A DNA stretch of 64,000 nt, from contig OZ059896.1 in NCBI GenBank assembly GCA_964057225.1, forward strand, positions 15,574,501 through 15,638,500. Reading direction: 5' to 3'. A program made the translations under genes and the position numbers. Numbering within the stretch: the stretch's first letter is position 1; each line of letters begins with the position of its first letter. Source of the DNA: Auanema rhodensis (taxonomy: Eukaryota; Nematoda; Chromadorea; Rhabditida; Rhabditidae). This document shows positions 20,033-30,155 of this stretch, piece after piece. The notes under the pieces were generated by a model, which made no database searches, had not been told where the DNA came from, and saw nothing but the letters and a program-made list of their open reading frames with translations.

Positions 20033-20995
20033 CAATTGTTTCATATATAATAAATACTTAATTTCACTCATTTGTTCTCTCTCTCTTTTTTTTTTTTTTC
20101 CATAACACAAACTTTGGTCGAGCTTATTAATAAAGAAGGAGTGCGTGCGCCTTGGGAAAATGGCTCATGTGCACGTTATTATTAAAAGCCGTGGGCGATT
20201 CTTTTTCGGAATGATTTTGGCATGCTAATGAGATTCCGAGAATATTTAAAAAGATTGCTCATTTTACTAATGGACTGAGACCAAAGCTCGTTTATAAAAC
20301 GCAATTTTTTTCTTTAAACCATTCTACTAATTTATAGAATATTACAATATGAATACTACGGTAGGTGTGTGGGAATATCTTATGATGTTAGCAACAAAAA
20401 ATGAGCTGAGGAAGGTGACACATTCTACGGAGAAGAAAACATCCGTAGCCCATGTGCTTTCGCCAAAATGACCTGACAGGCAATAAAATTTGTGCCAGGA
20501 TTTTTCGGACTAGTGTGGTCTATTCTCACAATCAAAAAAAAAATAAAAACCGAATAACGGCTCCCGCAAAAATATTTAGTTAGCATGCTCTTTTACGCCT
20601 GAATTTAACTTTCAAATCTCTAGTCCTGACCACAATAAAATATTAAACTTTGTGCGCTTTCAAAATTTCATTCTAACTCCTCGTTGCCAAATAATAATGT
20701 AATCAAAATTTCGTTTGGTGAAATTGTCCCCTATTTCGATCCAAACGTCCTCAAAAAAAAATGCAAGAGAAGCGGTGCAGGATACGGTATTATAAGGGTG
20801 GACACTCAGACGGTTTTATGAGTGGGGACAGCGGGTGAAATTTCAAAATTATGTAGTCCTAGCTCTCTAAAAGAGAGATCCCTTGTACCTGCACCTTATA
20901 CAAGTTGGCGCCCTCATTATGTTGCTAACCGTGGAGGAAGTTTTAATTTAGATATCAAAATATGGACTTTTTATGCGAGTTTTTGCGACAAAAAT
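20033..20995. other. Gypsy 5' leader
   Basis: No coding sequence recognised on either strand. A separate gag ORF is not present on the minus strand between the 5' LTR and the main ORF. Confidence 0.5.
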
Positions 20996-21016
20996 GAGTT
21001 CGAGGTGGAACCTCCA
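20996..21016 (-). other. Primer-binding site, tRNA-Gln type
   Basis: On the minus strand TGGAGGTTCCACC follows the 5' LTR directly and is complementary to the 3' 13 nt of eukaryotic tRNA-Gln including CCA. The next eight bases (TCGAACTC, 20996-21003) also match the tRNA T-loop region if the intervening T-stem strand is skipped. Confidence 0.75.
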
Positions 21017-21382
21017 CGTTCCATTATGCTCCTACGTATATTGAACAGACCATTGTAGTCTGCTCAACTACGCGTATAGTATTCCATAAGTGTAGCGGTA
21101 TGGAAACAGAGCATAAGGATTACATAAGATAAGGAAATATATAGGTTTATTATACACAATACAATATCATTACAATACATTAACACAAGGATAAAGTAAA
21201 CTACATTTACAAGACAAAGACTAATATATAAGATTAACTAAGTTAGATGCAAACCGTCCATGGGCTTGCAAAGGGGCGAACTCCCGAATAGGGGCATGAG
21301 GGAAGGCGGTGCCATTCCTCATTCCTCTAGTCGGTCTGGCTCTAACCCTGCAGTTACATATATAGAGTCTCCGAATGGAACG
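21017..21382 (-). repeat. 5' LTR of Gypsy element
   Basis: 366 bp, the same as the left LTR. It provides the promoter for minus-strand transcription of the element. Confidence 0.95.
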
Positions 21383-21386
21383 ATAT
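21383..21386. repeat. Target-site duplication of Gypsy element, right
   Basis: ATAT, the partner of 12000-12003. It lies 51 bp upstream of the next U4 gene. Confidence 0.9.
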
Positions 21387-21436
21387 GGTATACGGTTAAC
21401 TAGAAATGCTTTCGTTTTCCGAGAGAACTGTTAGAC

Positions 21437-21583
21437 AGCTTTGCGCAGTGGCGATAACGTGACCAATGAGGCTTTGCCGAGGTGCGTTTATTGCTGGTTG
21501 AAAACTTTTCCCAATTACCCGCGATATTCCCTGAAACATGGGTGATATACGCAATTTTTGAATGCCTGATAAGGCTGATTAGC
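21437..21583 (+). ncRNA. U4: U4 snRNA copy 9
   Basis: RNA as copy 1; -12 is G. Only about 54 bp of native upstream sequence remains between it and the LTR, so its promoter may be impaired. Confidence 0.95.
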
Positions 21584-21706
21584 ATATTATGGAAGATTGT
21601 TCCACGTGAAATGACGTCATTTTTCTCATGACGCGTCAATTTTCCAAACCAAATTAGAAGGAACGGTTGCACTCCATACATATTCCGAAAAGAAAGGTAA
21701 GCATTC

Positions 21707-21825
21707 GCTTACGACCATACCACGTTGAAAGTACGCCATCCCGTCCGATCTGGCAAGTCAAGCAACGTTGGGCCCGGTTAGTACTTGGATCGGAGACGGC
21801 TTGGGAATCCCGGGTGCCGTAAGCT
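21707..21825 (+). rRNA. 5S rRNA: 5S rRNA copy 10, C39 allele
   Basis: Full length, C39. Confidence 0.97.
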
Positions 21826-21926
21826 TTTCCTTTTTCTCATATTTTCATATAGTTTATCATCTTTAGTTACCTATATGGTATACGGTTAACTAGAAATGCT
21901 TTCGTTTTCCGAGAGAACTGTTAGAC

Positions 21927-22073
21927 AGCTTTGCGCAGTGGCGATAACGTGACCAATGAGGCTTTGCCGAGGTGCGTTTATTGCTGGTTGAAAACTTTTC
22001 CCAATTACCCGCGATATTCCCTGAAACATGGGTGATATACGCAATTTTTGAATGCCTGATAAGGCTGATTAGC
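21927..22073 (+). ncRNA. U4: U4 snRNA copy 10
   Basis: -12 is G; TTTCACGTGAAA spacer. First unit of the second a-b-d-e block. Confidence 0.96.
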
Positions 22074-22196
22074 ATATTATGGAAGATTGTTTCACGTGAA
22101 ATGACGTCATTTTTCTCATGACGCGTCAATTTTCCAAACCAAATTAGAAGGAACGGTTGCACTCCATACATATTCCGAAAAGAAAGGTAAGCATTC

Positions 22197-22315
22197 GCTT
22201 ACGACCATACCACGTTGAAAGTACGCCATCCCGTTCGATCTGGCAAGTCAAGCAACGTTGGGCCCGGTTAGTACTTGGATCGGAGACGGCTTGGGAATCC
22301 CGGGTGCCGTAAGCT
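22197..22315 (+). rRNA. 5S rRNA: 5S rRNA copy 11, T39 allele
   Basis: Full length, T39. Confidence 0.97.
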
Positions 22316-22416
22316 TTTCCTTTTTCTCATATTTTCATATAGTTTATCATCTTTAGTTACCTATATGGTATACGGTTAACTAGAAATGCTTTCGTTTTCC
22401 GAGACAACTGTTAGAC

Positions 22417-22563
22417 AGCTTTGCGCAGTGGCGATAACGTGACCAATGAGGCTTTGCCGAGGTGCGTTTATTGCTGGTTGAAAACTTTTCCCAATTACCC
22501 GCGATATTCCCTGAAACATGGGTGATATACGCAATTTTTGAATGCCTGATAAGGCTGAATAGC
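22417..22563 (+). ncRNA. U4: U4 snRNA copy 11, tail variant
   Basis: Same variant set as the copies at 9604 and 10584. Confidence 0.96.
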
Positions 22564-22686
22564 ATGGTATAGTAGATTGTTCCACATGAAAAGACGTCAT
22601 TTTTCTCATGACGCGTCAATTTTCCAAACCAAATTAGAAGGAACGGTTGCACTCCATACATATTCCGAAAAGAAAGGTAAGCATTC

Positions 22687-22805
22687 GCTTACGACCATAC
22701 CACGTTGAAAGTACGCCATCCCGTTCGATCTGGCAAGTCAAGCAACGTTGGGCCCGGTTAGTACTTGGATCGGAGACGGCTTGGGAATCCCGGGTGCCGT
22801 AAGCT
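22687..22805 (+). rRNA. 5S rRNA: 5S rRNA copy 12, T39 allele
   Basis: Full length, T39. Confidence 0.97.
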
Positions 22806-22906
22806 TTTCCTTTTTCTCATATTTTCATATAGTTTATCATCTTTAGTTACCTATATGGTATACGGTTAACTAGAAATGCTTTCGTTTTCCGAGACAACTG
22901 TTAGAC

Positions 22907-23053
22907 AGCTTTGCGCAGTGGCGATAACGTGACCAATGAGGTTTTGCCGAGGTGCGTTTATTGCTGGTTGAAAACTTTTCCCAATTACCCGCGATATTCC
23001 CTGAAGCATGGGTGATATACGCAATTTTTGAATGCCTGATAAGGCTGATTAGC
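22907..23053 (+). ncRNA. U4: U4 snRNA copy 12, loop variant
   Basis: Shares both private RNA changes with the copy at 11074. Confidence 0.95.
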
Positions 23054-23176
23054 ATATTATGGTAGATTGTTCCACGTGAAATGACGTCATTTTTCTCATG
23101 ACGCGTCAATTTTCAAAACCAAATTAGAAGGAACGGTTGCACTCCATACATATTCCGAAAAGAAAGGTAAGCATTC

Positions 23177-23295
23177 GCTTACGACCATACCACGTTGAAA
23201 GTACGCCATCCCGTCCGATCTGGCAAGTCAAGCAACGTTGGGCCCGGTTAGTACTTGGATCGGAGACGGCTTGGGAATCCCGGGTGCCGTAAGCT
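23177..23295 (+). rRNA. 5S rRNA: 5S rRNA copy 13, C39 allele
   Basis: Full length, C39. Confidence 0.97.
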
Positions 23296-23396
23296 TTTCC
23301 TTTTTCTCATATTTTCATATAGTTTATCATCTTTAGTTACCTATATGGTATACGGTTAACTAGAAATGCTTTCGTTTTCCGAGACAACTGTTAGAC

Positions 23397-23543
23397 AGCT
23401 TTGCGCAGTGGCGATAACGTGACCAATGAGGCTTTGCCGAGGTGCGTTTATTGCTGGTTGAAAACTTTTCCCAATTACCCGCGATATTCCCTGAAACATG
23501 GGTGATATACGCAATTTTTGAATGCCTGATAAGGCTGATTAGC
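23397..23543 (+). ncRNA. U4: U4 snRNA copy 13
   Basis: Spacer variants as the copy at 11564. Confidence 0.96.
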
Positions 23544-23666
23544 ATATTATGAAAGATTGTTCCACGTTAAATGACGTCATTTTTCTCATGACGCGTGAAT
23601 TTTCAAAACCAAATTAGAAGGAACGGTTGCACTTCATACATATTCCGAAAAGAAAGGTAAGCATTC

Positions 23667-23785
23667 GCTTACGACCATACCACGTTGAAAGTACGCCATC
23701 CCGTCCGATCTGGCAAGTCAAGCAACGTTGGGCCCGGTTAGTACTTGGATCGGAGACGGCTTGGGAATCCCGGGTGCCGTAAGCT
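23667..23785 (+). rRNA. 5S rRNA: 5S rRNA copy 14, C39 allele
   Basis: Full length, C39. Confidence 0.97.
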
Positions 23786-23886
23786 TTTCCTTTTTCTCAT
23801 ATTTTCATATAGTTTATCATCTTTAGTTACCTATATGGTATACGGTTAACTAGAAATGCTTTCGTTTTCCGAGAGAACTGTTAGAC

Positions 23887-24033
23887 AGCTTTGCGCAGTG
23901 GCGATAACGTGACCAATGAGGCTTTGCCGAGGTGCGTTTATTGCTGGTTGAAAACTTTTCCCAATTACCCGCGATATTCCCTGAAACATGGGTGATATAC
24001 GCAATTTTTGAATGCCTGATAAGGCTGATTAGC
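23887..24033 (+). ncRNA. U4: U4 snRNA copy 14
   Basis: -12 is G; matches the copy at 21437. Confidence 0.96.
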
Positions 24034-24156
24034 ATATTATGGAAGATTGTTCCACGTGAAATGACGTCATTTTTCTCATGACGCGTCAATTTTCCAAACC
24101 AAATTAGAAGGAACGGTTGCACTCCATACATATTCCGAAAAGAAAGGTAAGCATTC

Positions 24157-24275
24157 GCTTACGACCATACCACGTTGAAAGTACGCCATCCCGTCCGATC
24201 TGGCAAGTCAAGCAACGTTGGGCCCGGTTAGTACTTGGATCGGAGACGGCTTGGGAATCCCGGGTGCCGTAAGCT
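24157..24275 (+). rRNA. 5S rRNA: 5S rRNA copy 15, C39 allele
   Basis: Full length, C39. Confidence 0.97.
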
Positions 24276-24376
24276 TTTCCTTTTTCTCATATTTTCATAT
24301 AGTTTATCATCTTTAGTTACCTATATGGTATACGGTTAACTAGAAATGCTTTCGTTTTCCGAGAGAACTGTTAGAC

Positions 24377-24523
24377 AGCTTTGCGCAGTGGCGATAACGT
24401 GACCAATGAGGCTTTGCCGAGGTGCGTTTATTGCTGGTTGAAAACTTTTCCCAATTACCCGCGATATTCCCTGAAACATGGGTGATATACGCAATTTTTG
24501 AATGCCTGATAAGGCTGATTAGC
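24377..24523 (+). ncRNA. U4: U4 snRNA copy 15
   Basis: -12 is G; the following spacer has a private change that breaks the TGACGTCA palindrome (ATAACGTCAT). Confidence 0.96.
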
Positions 24524-24646
24524 ATATTATGGAAGATTGTTTCACGTGAAATAACGTCATTTTTCTCATGACGCGTCAATTTTCCAAACCAAATTAGAAG
24601 GAACGGTTGCACTCCATACATATTCCGAAAAGAAAGGTAAGCATTC

Positions 24647-24765
24647 GCTTACGACCATACCACGTTGAAAGTACGCCATCCCGTTCGATCTGGCAAGTCA
24701 AGCAACGTTGGGCCCGGTTAGTACTTGGATCGGAGACGGCTTGGGAATCCCGGGTGCCGTAAGCT
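24647..24765 (+). rRNA. 5S rRNA: 5S rRNA copy 16, T39 allele
   Basis: Full length, T39. Confidence 0.97.
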
Positions 24766-24866
24766 TTTCCTTTTTCTCATATTTTCATATAGTTTATCAT
24801 CTTTAGTTACCTATATGGTATACGGTTAACTAGAAATGCTTTCGTTTTCCGAGACAACTGTTAGAC

Positions 24867-25013
24867 AGCTTTGCGCAGTGGCGATAACGTGACCAATGAG
24901 GCTTTGCCGAGGTGCGTTTATTGCTGGTTGAAAACTTTTCCCAATTACCCGCGATATTCCCTGAAACATGGGTGATATACGCAATTTTTGAATGCCTGAT
25001 AAGGCTGATTAGC
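24867..25013 (+). ncRNA. U4: U4 snRNA copy 16
   Basis: -12 is C combined with the TTTCACGTG spacer, an otherwise unseen combination. Confidence 0.96.
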
Positions 25014-25136
25014 ATATTATGGAAGATTGTTTCACGTGAAATGACGTCATTTTTCTCATGACGCGTCAATTTTCCAAACCAAATTAGAAGGAACGGTTGC
25101 ACTCCATACATATTCCGAAAAGAAAGGTAAGCATTC

Positions 25137-25255
25137 GCTTACGACCATACCACGTTGAAAGTACGCCATCCCGTTCGATCTGGCAAGTCAAGCAACGTTG
25201 GGCCCGGTTAGTACTTGGATCGGAGACGGCTTGGGAATCCCGGGTGCCGTAAGCT
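25137..25255 (+). rRNA. 5S rRNA: 5S rRNA copy 17, T39 allele
   Basis: Full length, T39. Confidence 0.97.
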
Positions 25256-25356
25256 TTTCCTTTTTCTCATATTTTCATATAGTTTATCATCTTTAGTTAC
25301 CTATATGGTATACGGTTAACTAGAAATGCTTTCGTTTTCCGAGACAACTGTTAGAC

Positions 25357-25503
25357 AGCTTTGCGCAGTGGCGATAACGTGACCAATGAGGCTTTGCCGA
25401 GGTGCGTTTATTGCTGGTTGAAAACTTTTCCCAATTACCCGCGATATTCCCTGAAACATGGGTGATATACGCAATTTTTGAATGCCTGATAAGGCTGATT
25501 AGC
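25357..25503 (+). ncRNA. U4: U4 snRNA copy 17
   Basis: -12 is C; the spacer has CAAAACC in place of CCAAACC. Confidence 0.96.
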
Positions 25504-25626
25504 ATATTATGGAAGATTGTTCCACGTGAAATGACGTCATTTTTCTCATGACGCGTCAATTTTCAAAACCAAATTAGAAGGAACGGTTGCACTCCATACA
25601 TATTCCGAAAAGAAAGGTAAGCATTC

Positions 25627-25745
25627 GCTTACGACCATACCACGTTGAAAGTACGCCATCCCGTTCGATCTGGCAAGTCAAGCAACGTTGGGCCCGGTTA
25701 GTACTTGGATCGGAGACGGCTTGGGAATCCCGGGTGCCGTAAGCT
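25627..25745 (+). rRNA. 5S rRNA: 5S rRNA copy 18, T39 allele
   Basis: Full length, T39. Confidence 0.97.
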
Positions 25746-25846
25746 TTTCCTTTTTCTCATATTTTCATATAGTTTATCATCTTTAGTTACCTATATGGTA
25801 TACGGTTAACTAGAAATGCTTTCGTTTTCCGAGAGAACTGTTAGAC

Positions 25847-25993
25847 AGCTTTGCGCAGTGGCGATAACGTGACCAATGAGGCTTTGCCGAGGTGCGTTTA
25901 TTGCTGGTTGAAAACTTTTCCCAATTACCCGCGATATTCCCTGAAACATGGGTGATATACGCAATTTTTGAATGCCTGATAAGGCTGATTAGC
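25847..25993 (+). ncRNA. U4: U4 snRNA copy 18
   Basis: -12 is G with the CAAAACC spacer. Confidence 0.96.
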
Positions 25994-26116
25994 ATATTAT
26001 GGAAGATTGTTCCACGTGAAATGACGTCATTTTTCTCATGACGCGTCAATTTTCAAAACCAAATTAGAAGGAACGGTTGCACTCCATACATATTCCGAAA
26101 AGAAAGGTAAGCATTC

Positions 26117-26235
26117 GCTTACGACCATACCACGTTGAAAGTACGCCATCCCGTTCGATCTGGCAAGTCAAGCAACGTTGGGCCCGGTTAGTACTTGGAT
26201 CGGAGACGGCTTGGGAATCCCGGGTGCCGTAAGCT
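26117..26235 (+). rRNA. 5S rRNA: 5S rRNA copy 19, T39 allele
   Basis: Full length, T39. Confidence 0.97.
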
Positions 26236-26336
26236 TTTCCTTTTTCTCATATTTTCATATAGTTTATCATCTTTAGTTACCTATATGGTATACGGTTAAC
26301 TAGAAATGCTTTCGTTTTCCGAGAGAACTGTTAGAC

Positions 26337-26483
26337 AGCTTTGCGCAGTGGCGATAACGTGACCAATGAGGCTTTGCCGAGGTGCGTTTATTGCTGGTTG
26401 AAAACTTTTCCCAATTACCCGCGATATTCCCTGAAACATGGGTGATATACGCAATTTTTGAATGCCTGATAAGGCTGATTAGC
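26337..26483 (+). ncRNA. U4: U4 snRNA copy 19
   Basis: -12 is G; CCAAACC spacer. Confidence 0.96.
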
Positions 26484-26606
26484 ATATTATGGAAGATTGT
26501 TCCACGTGAAATGACGTCATTTTTCTCATGACGCGTCAATTTTCCAAACCAAATTAGAAGGAACGGTTGCACTCCATACATATTCCGAAAAGAAAGGTAA
26601 GCATTC

Positions 26607-26725
26607 GCTTACGACCATACCACGTTGAAAGTACGCCATCCCGTCCGATCTGGCAAGTCAAGCAACGTTGGGCCCGGTTAGTACTTGGATCGGAGACGGC
26701 TTGGGAATCCCGGGTGCCGTAAGCT
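26607..26725 (+). rRNA. 5S rRNA: 5S rRNA copy 20, C39 allele
   Basis: Full length, C39. Confidence 0.97.
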
Positions 26726-26826
26726 TTTCCTTTTTCTCATATTTTCATATAGTTTATCATCTTTAGTTACCTATATGGTATACGGTTAACTAGAAATGCT
26801 TTCGTTTTCCGAGAGAACTGTTAGAC

Positions 26827-26973
26827 AGCTTTGCGCAGTGGCGATAACGTGACCAATGAGGCTTTGCCGAGGTGCGTTTATTGCTGGTTGAAAACTTTTC
26901 CCAATTACCCGCGATATTCCCTGAAACATGGGTGATATACGCAATTTTTGAATGCCTGATAAGGCTGATTAGC
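26827..26973 (+). ncRNA. U4: U4 snRNA copy 20
   Basis: -12 is G; private TTTCTCTCATG change in the spacer after it. Confidence 0.96.
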
Positions 26974-27096
26974 ATATTATGGAAGATTGTTCCACGTGAA
27001 ATGACGTCATTTCTCTCATGACGCGTCAATTTTCAAAACCAAATTAGAAGGAACGGTTGCACTCCATACATATTCCGAAAAGAAAGGTAAGCATTC

Positions 27097-27215
27097 GCTT
27101 ACGACCATACCACGTTGAAAGTACGCCATCCCGTTCGATCTGGCAAGTCAAGCAACGTTGGGCCCGGTTAGTACTTGGATCGGAGACGGCTTGGGAATCC
27201 CGGGTGCCGTAAGCT
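27097..27215 (+). rRNA. 5S rRNA: 5S rRNA copy 21, T39 allele
   Basis: Full length, T39. Confidence 0.97.
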
Positions 27216-27316
27216 TTTCCTTTTTCTCATATTTTCATATAGTTTATCATCTTTAGTTACCTATATGGTATACGGTTAACTAGAAATGCTTTCGTTTTCC
27301 GAGAGAACTGTTAGAC

Positions 27317-27463
27317 AGCTTTGCGCAGTGGCGATAACGTGACCAATGAGGCTTTGCCGAGGTGCGTTTATTGCTGGTTGAAAACTTTTCCCAATTACCC
27401 GCGATATTCCCTGAAACATGGGTGATATACGCAATTTTTGAATGCCTGATAAGGCTGATTAGC
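27317..27463 (+). ncRNA. U4: U4 snRNA copy 21
   Basis: -12 is G; unit like that at 26337. Confidence 0.96.
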
Positions 27464-27586
27464 ATATTATGGAAGATTGTTCCACGTGAAATGACGTCAT
27501 TTTTCTCATGACGCGTCAATTTTCCAAACCAAATTAGAAGGAACGGTTGCACTCCATACATATTCCGAAAAGAAAGGTAAGCATTC

Positions 27587-27705
27587 GCTTACGACCATAC
27601 CACGTTGAAAGTACGCCATCCCGTCCGATCTGGCAAGTCAAGCAACGTTGGGCCCGGTTAGTACTTGGATCGGAGACGGCTTGGGAATCCCGGGTGCCGT
27701 AAGCT
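27587..27705 (+). rRNA. 5S rRNA: 5S rRNA copy 22, C39 allele
   Basis: Full length, C39. Confidence 0.97.
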
Positions 27706-27806
27706 TTTCCTTTTTCTCATATTTTCATATAGTTTATCATCTTTAGTTACCTATATGGTATACGGTTAACTAGAAATGCTTTCGTTTTCCGAGAGAACTG
27801 TTAGAC

Positions 27807-27953
27807 AGCTTTGCGCAGTGGCGATAACGTGACCAATGAGGCTTTGCCGAGGTGCGTTTATTGCTGGTTGAAAACTTTTCCCAATTACCCGCGATATTCC
27901 CTGAAACATGGGTGATATACGCAATTTTTGAATGCCTGATAAGGCTGATTAGC
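27807..27953 (+). ncRNA. U4: U4 snRNA copy 22
   Basis: Unit type matches the first U4 at 8134, including the TTCATAC spacer change. Confidence 0.96.
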
Positions 27954-28076
27954 ATATTATGGAAGATTGTTTCACGTGAAATGACGTCATTTTTCTCATG
28001 ACGCGTCAATTTTCCAAACCAAATTAGAAGGAACGGTTGCACTTCATACATATTCCGAAAAGAAAGGTAAGCATTC

Positions 28077-28195
28077 GCTTACGACCATACCACGTTGAAA
28101 GTACGCCATCCCGTTCGATCTGGCAAGTCAAGCAACGTTGGGCCCGGTTAGTACTTGGATCGGAGACGGCTTGGGAATCCCGGGTGCCGTAAGCT
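28077..28195 (+). rRNA. 5S rRNA: 5S rRNA copy 23, T39 allele
   Basis: Full length, T39. Confidence 0.97.
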
Positions 28196-28296
28196 TTTCC
28201 TTTTTCTCATATTTTCATATAGTTTATCATCTTTAGTTACCTATATGGTATACGGTTAACTAGAAATGCTTTCGTTTTCCGAGAGAACTGTTAGAC

Positions 28297-28443
28297 AGCT
28301 TTGCGCAGTGGCGATAACGTGACCAATGAGGCTTTGCCGAGGTGCGTTTATTGCTGGTTGAAAACTTTTCCCAATTACCCGCGATATTCCCTGAAACATG
28401 GGTGATATACGCAATTTTTGAATGCCTGATAAGGCTGATTAGC
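28297..28443 (+). ncRNA. U4: U4 snRNA copy 23
   Basis: Start of the third a-b-d-e block; -12 is G. Confidence 0.96.
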
Positions 28444-28566
28444 ATATTATGGAAGATTGTTTCACGTGAAATGACGTCATTTTTCTCATGACGCGTCAAT
28501 TTTCCAAACCAAATTAGAAGGAACGGTTGCACTCCATACATATTCCGAAAAGAAAGGTAAGCATTC

Positions 28567-28685
28567 GCTTACGACCATACCACGTTGAAAGTACGCCATC
28601 CCGTTCGATCTGGCAAGTCAAGCAACGTTGGGCCCGGTTAGTACTTGGATCGGAGACGGCTTGGGAATCCCGGGTGCCGTAAGCT
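28567..28685 (+). rRNA. 5S rRNA: 5S rRNA copy 24, T39 allele
   Basis: Full length, T39. Confidence 0.97.
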
Positions 28686-28786
28686 TTTCCTTTTTCTCAT
28701 ATTTTCATATAGTTTATCATCTTTAGTTACCTATATGGTATACGGTTAACTAGAAATGCTTTCGTTTTCCGAGACAACTGTTAGAC

Positions 28787-28933
28787 AGCTTTGCGCAGTG
28801 GCGATAACGTGACCAATGAGGCTTTGCCGAGGTGCGTTTATTGCTGGTTGAAAACTTTTCCCAATTACCCGCGATATTCCCTGAAACATGGGTGATATAC
28901 GCAATTTTTGAATGCCTGATAAGGCTGAATAGC
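28787..28933 (+). ncRNA. U4: U4 snRNA copy 24, tail variant
   Basis: Tail variant as at 9604, but the spacer keeps GAAATGACG, an intermediate state. Confidence 0.96.
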
Positions 28934-29056
28934 ATGGTATAGTAGATTGTTCCACATGAAATGACGTCATTTTTCTCATGACGCGTCAATTTTCCAAACC
29001 AAATTAGAAGGAACGGTTGCACTCCATACATATTCCGAAAAGAAAGGTAAGCATTC

Positions 29057-29175
29057 GCTTACGACCATACCACGTTGAAAGTACGCCATCCCGTTCGATC
29101 TGGCAAGTCAAGCAACGTTGGGCCCGGTTAGTACTTGGATCGGAGACGGCTTGGGAATCCCGGGTGCCGTAAGCT
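29057..29175 (+). rRNA. 5S rRNA: 5S rRNA copy 25, T39 allele
   Basis: Full length, T39. Confidence 0.97.
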
Positions 29176-29276
29176 TTTCCTTTTTCTCATATTTTCATAT
29201 AGTTTATCATCTTTAGTTACCTATATGGTATACGGTTAACTAGAAATGCTTTCGTTTTCCGAGACAACTGTTAGAC

Positions 29277-29423
29277 AGCTTTGCGCAGTGGCGATAACGT
29301 GACCAATGAGGCTTTGCCGAGGTGCGTTTATTGCTGGTTGAAAACTTTTCCCAATTACCCGCGATATTCCCTGAAACATGGGTGATATACGCAATTTTTG
29401 AATGCCTGATAAGGCTGATTAGC
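29277..29423 (+). ncRNA. U4: U4 snRNA copy 25
   Basis: Spacer like the loop-variant units (TATGGTAGATTG), but the two RNA changes are absent, so it may be ancestral to them. Confidence 0.96.
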
Positions 29424-29546
29424 ATATTATGGTAGATTGTTCCACGTGAAATGACGTCATTTTTCTCATGACGCGTCAATTTTCAAAACCAAATTAGAAG
29501 GAACGGTTGCACTCCATACATATTCCGAAAAGAAAGGTAAGCATTC

Positions 29547-29665
29547 GCTTACGACCATACCACGTTGAAAGTACGCCATCCCGTCCGATCTGGCAAGTCA
29601 AGCAACGTTGGGCCCGGTTAGTACTTGGATCGGAGACGGCTTGGGAATCCCGGGTGCCGTAAGCT
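29547..29665 (+). rRNA. 5S rRNA: 5S rRNA copy 26, C39 allele
   Basis: Full length, C39. Confidence 0.97.
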
Positions 29666-29766
29666 TTTCCTTTTTCTCATATTTTCATATAGTTTATCAT
29701 CTTTAGTTACCTATATGGTATACGGTTAACTAGAAATGCTTTCGTTTTCCGAGACAACTGTTAGAC

Positions 29767-29913
29767 AGCTTTGCGCAGTGGCGATAACGTGACCAATGAG
29801 GCTTTGCCGAGGTGCGTTTATTGCTGGTTGAAAACTTTTCCCAATTACCCGCGATATTCCCTGAAACATGGGTGATATACGCAATTTTTGAATGCCTGAT
29901 AAGGCTGATTAGC
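29767..29913 (+). ncRNA. U4: U4 snRNA copy 26
   Basis: Last U4 of the array; spacer variants as at 11564 and 23397. Confidence 0.96.
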
Positions 29914-30036
29914 ATATTATGAAAGATTGTTCCACGTTAAATGACGTCATTTTTCTCATGACGCGTGAATTTTCAAAACCAAATTAGAAGGAACGGTTGC
30001 ACTTCATACATATTCCGAAAAGAAAGGTAAGCATTC

Positions 30037-30155
30037 GCTTACGACCATACCACGTTGAAAGTACGCCATCCCGTCCGATCTGGCAAGTCAAGCAACGTTG
30101 GGCCCGGTTAGTACTTGGATCGGAGACGGCTTGGGAATCCCGGGTGCCGTAAGCT
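30037..30155 (+). rRNA. 5S rRNA: 5S rRNA copy 27, C39 allele
   Basis: Last full 5S, with T4 terminator. The spacer after it diverges from the array at about 30178. Confidence 0.97.

Larger units (their letters stand above)
12004..21382 (-). mobile_element. Complete Ty3/Gypsy LTR element in 5S-U4 array
   Basis: 9,379 bp, transcribed on the minus strand. It has identical-looking 366-bp LTRs, a 4-bp ATAT target duplication, a tRNA-Gln-type primer site next to the 5' LTR (right end) and a purine tract next to the 3' LTR (left end). Coding order in the element: unknown N-terminal region, envelope-like transmembrane region, protease, RT, RNase H, then integrase in an overlapping second frame. LTR identity and open frames imply recent insertion. 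Confidence 0.95.

Noticed and set aside
8097..29915. Repeated 61-93-codon minus-strand ORFs across the array
   Set aside because: They are antisense to the U4 gene and its spacers and recur only because the unit repeats; the coding potential is a shadow of a structured RNA.
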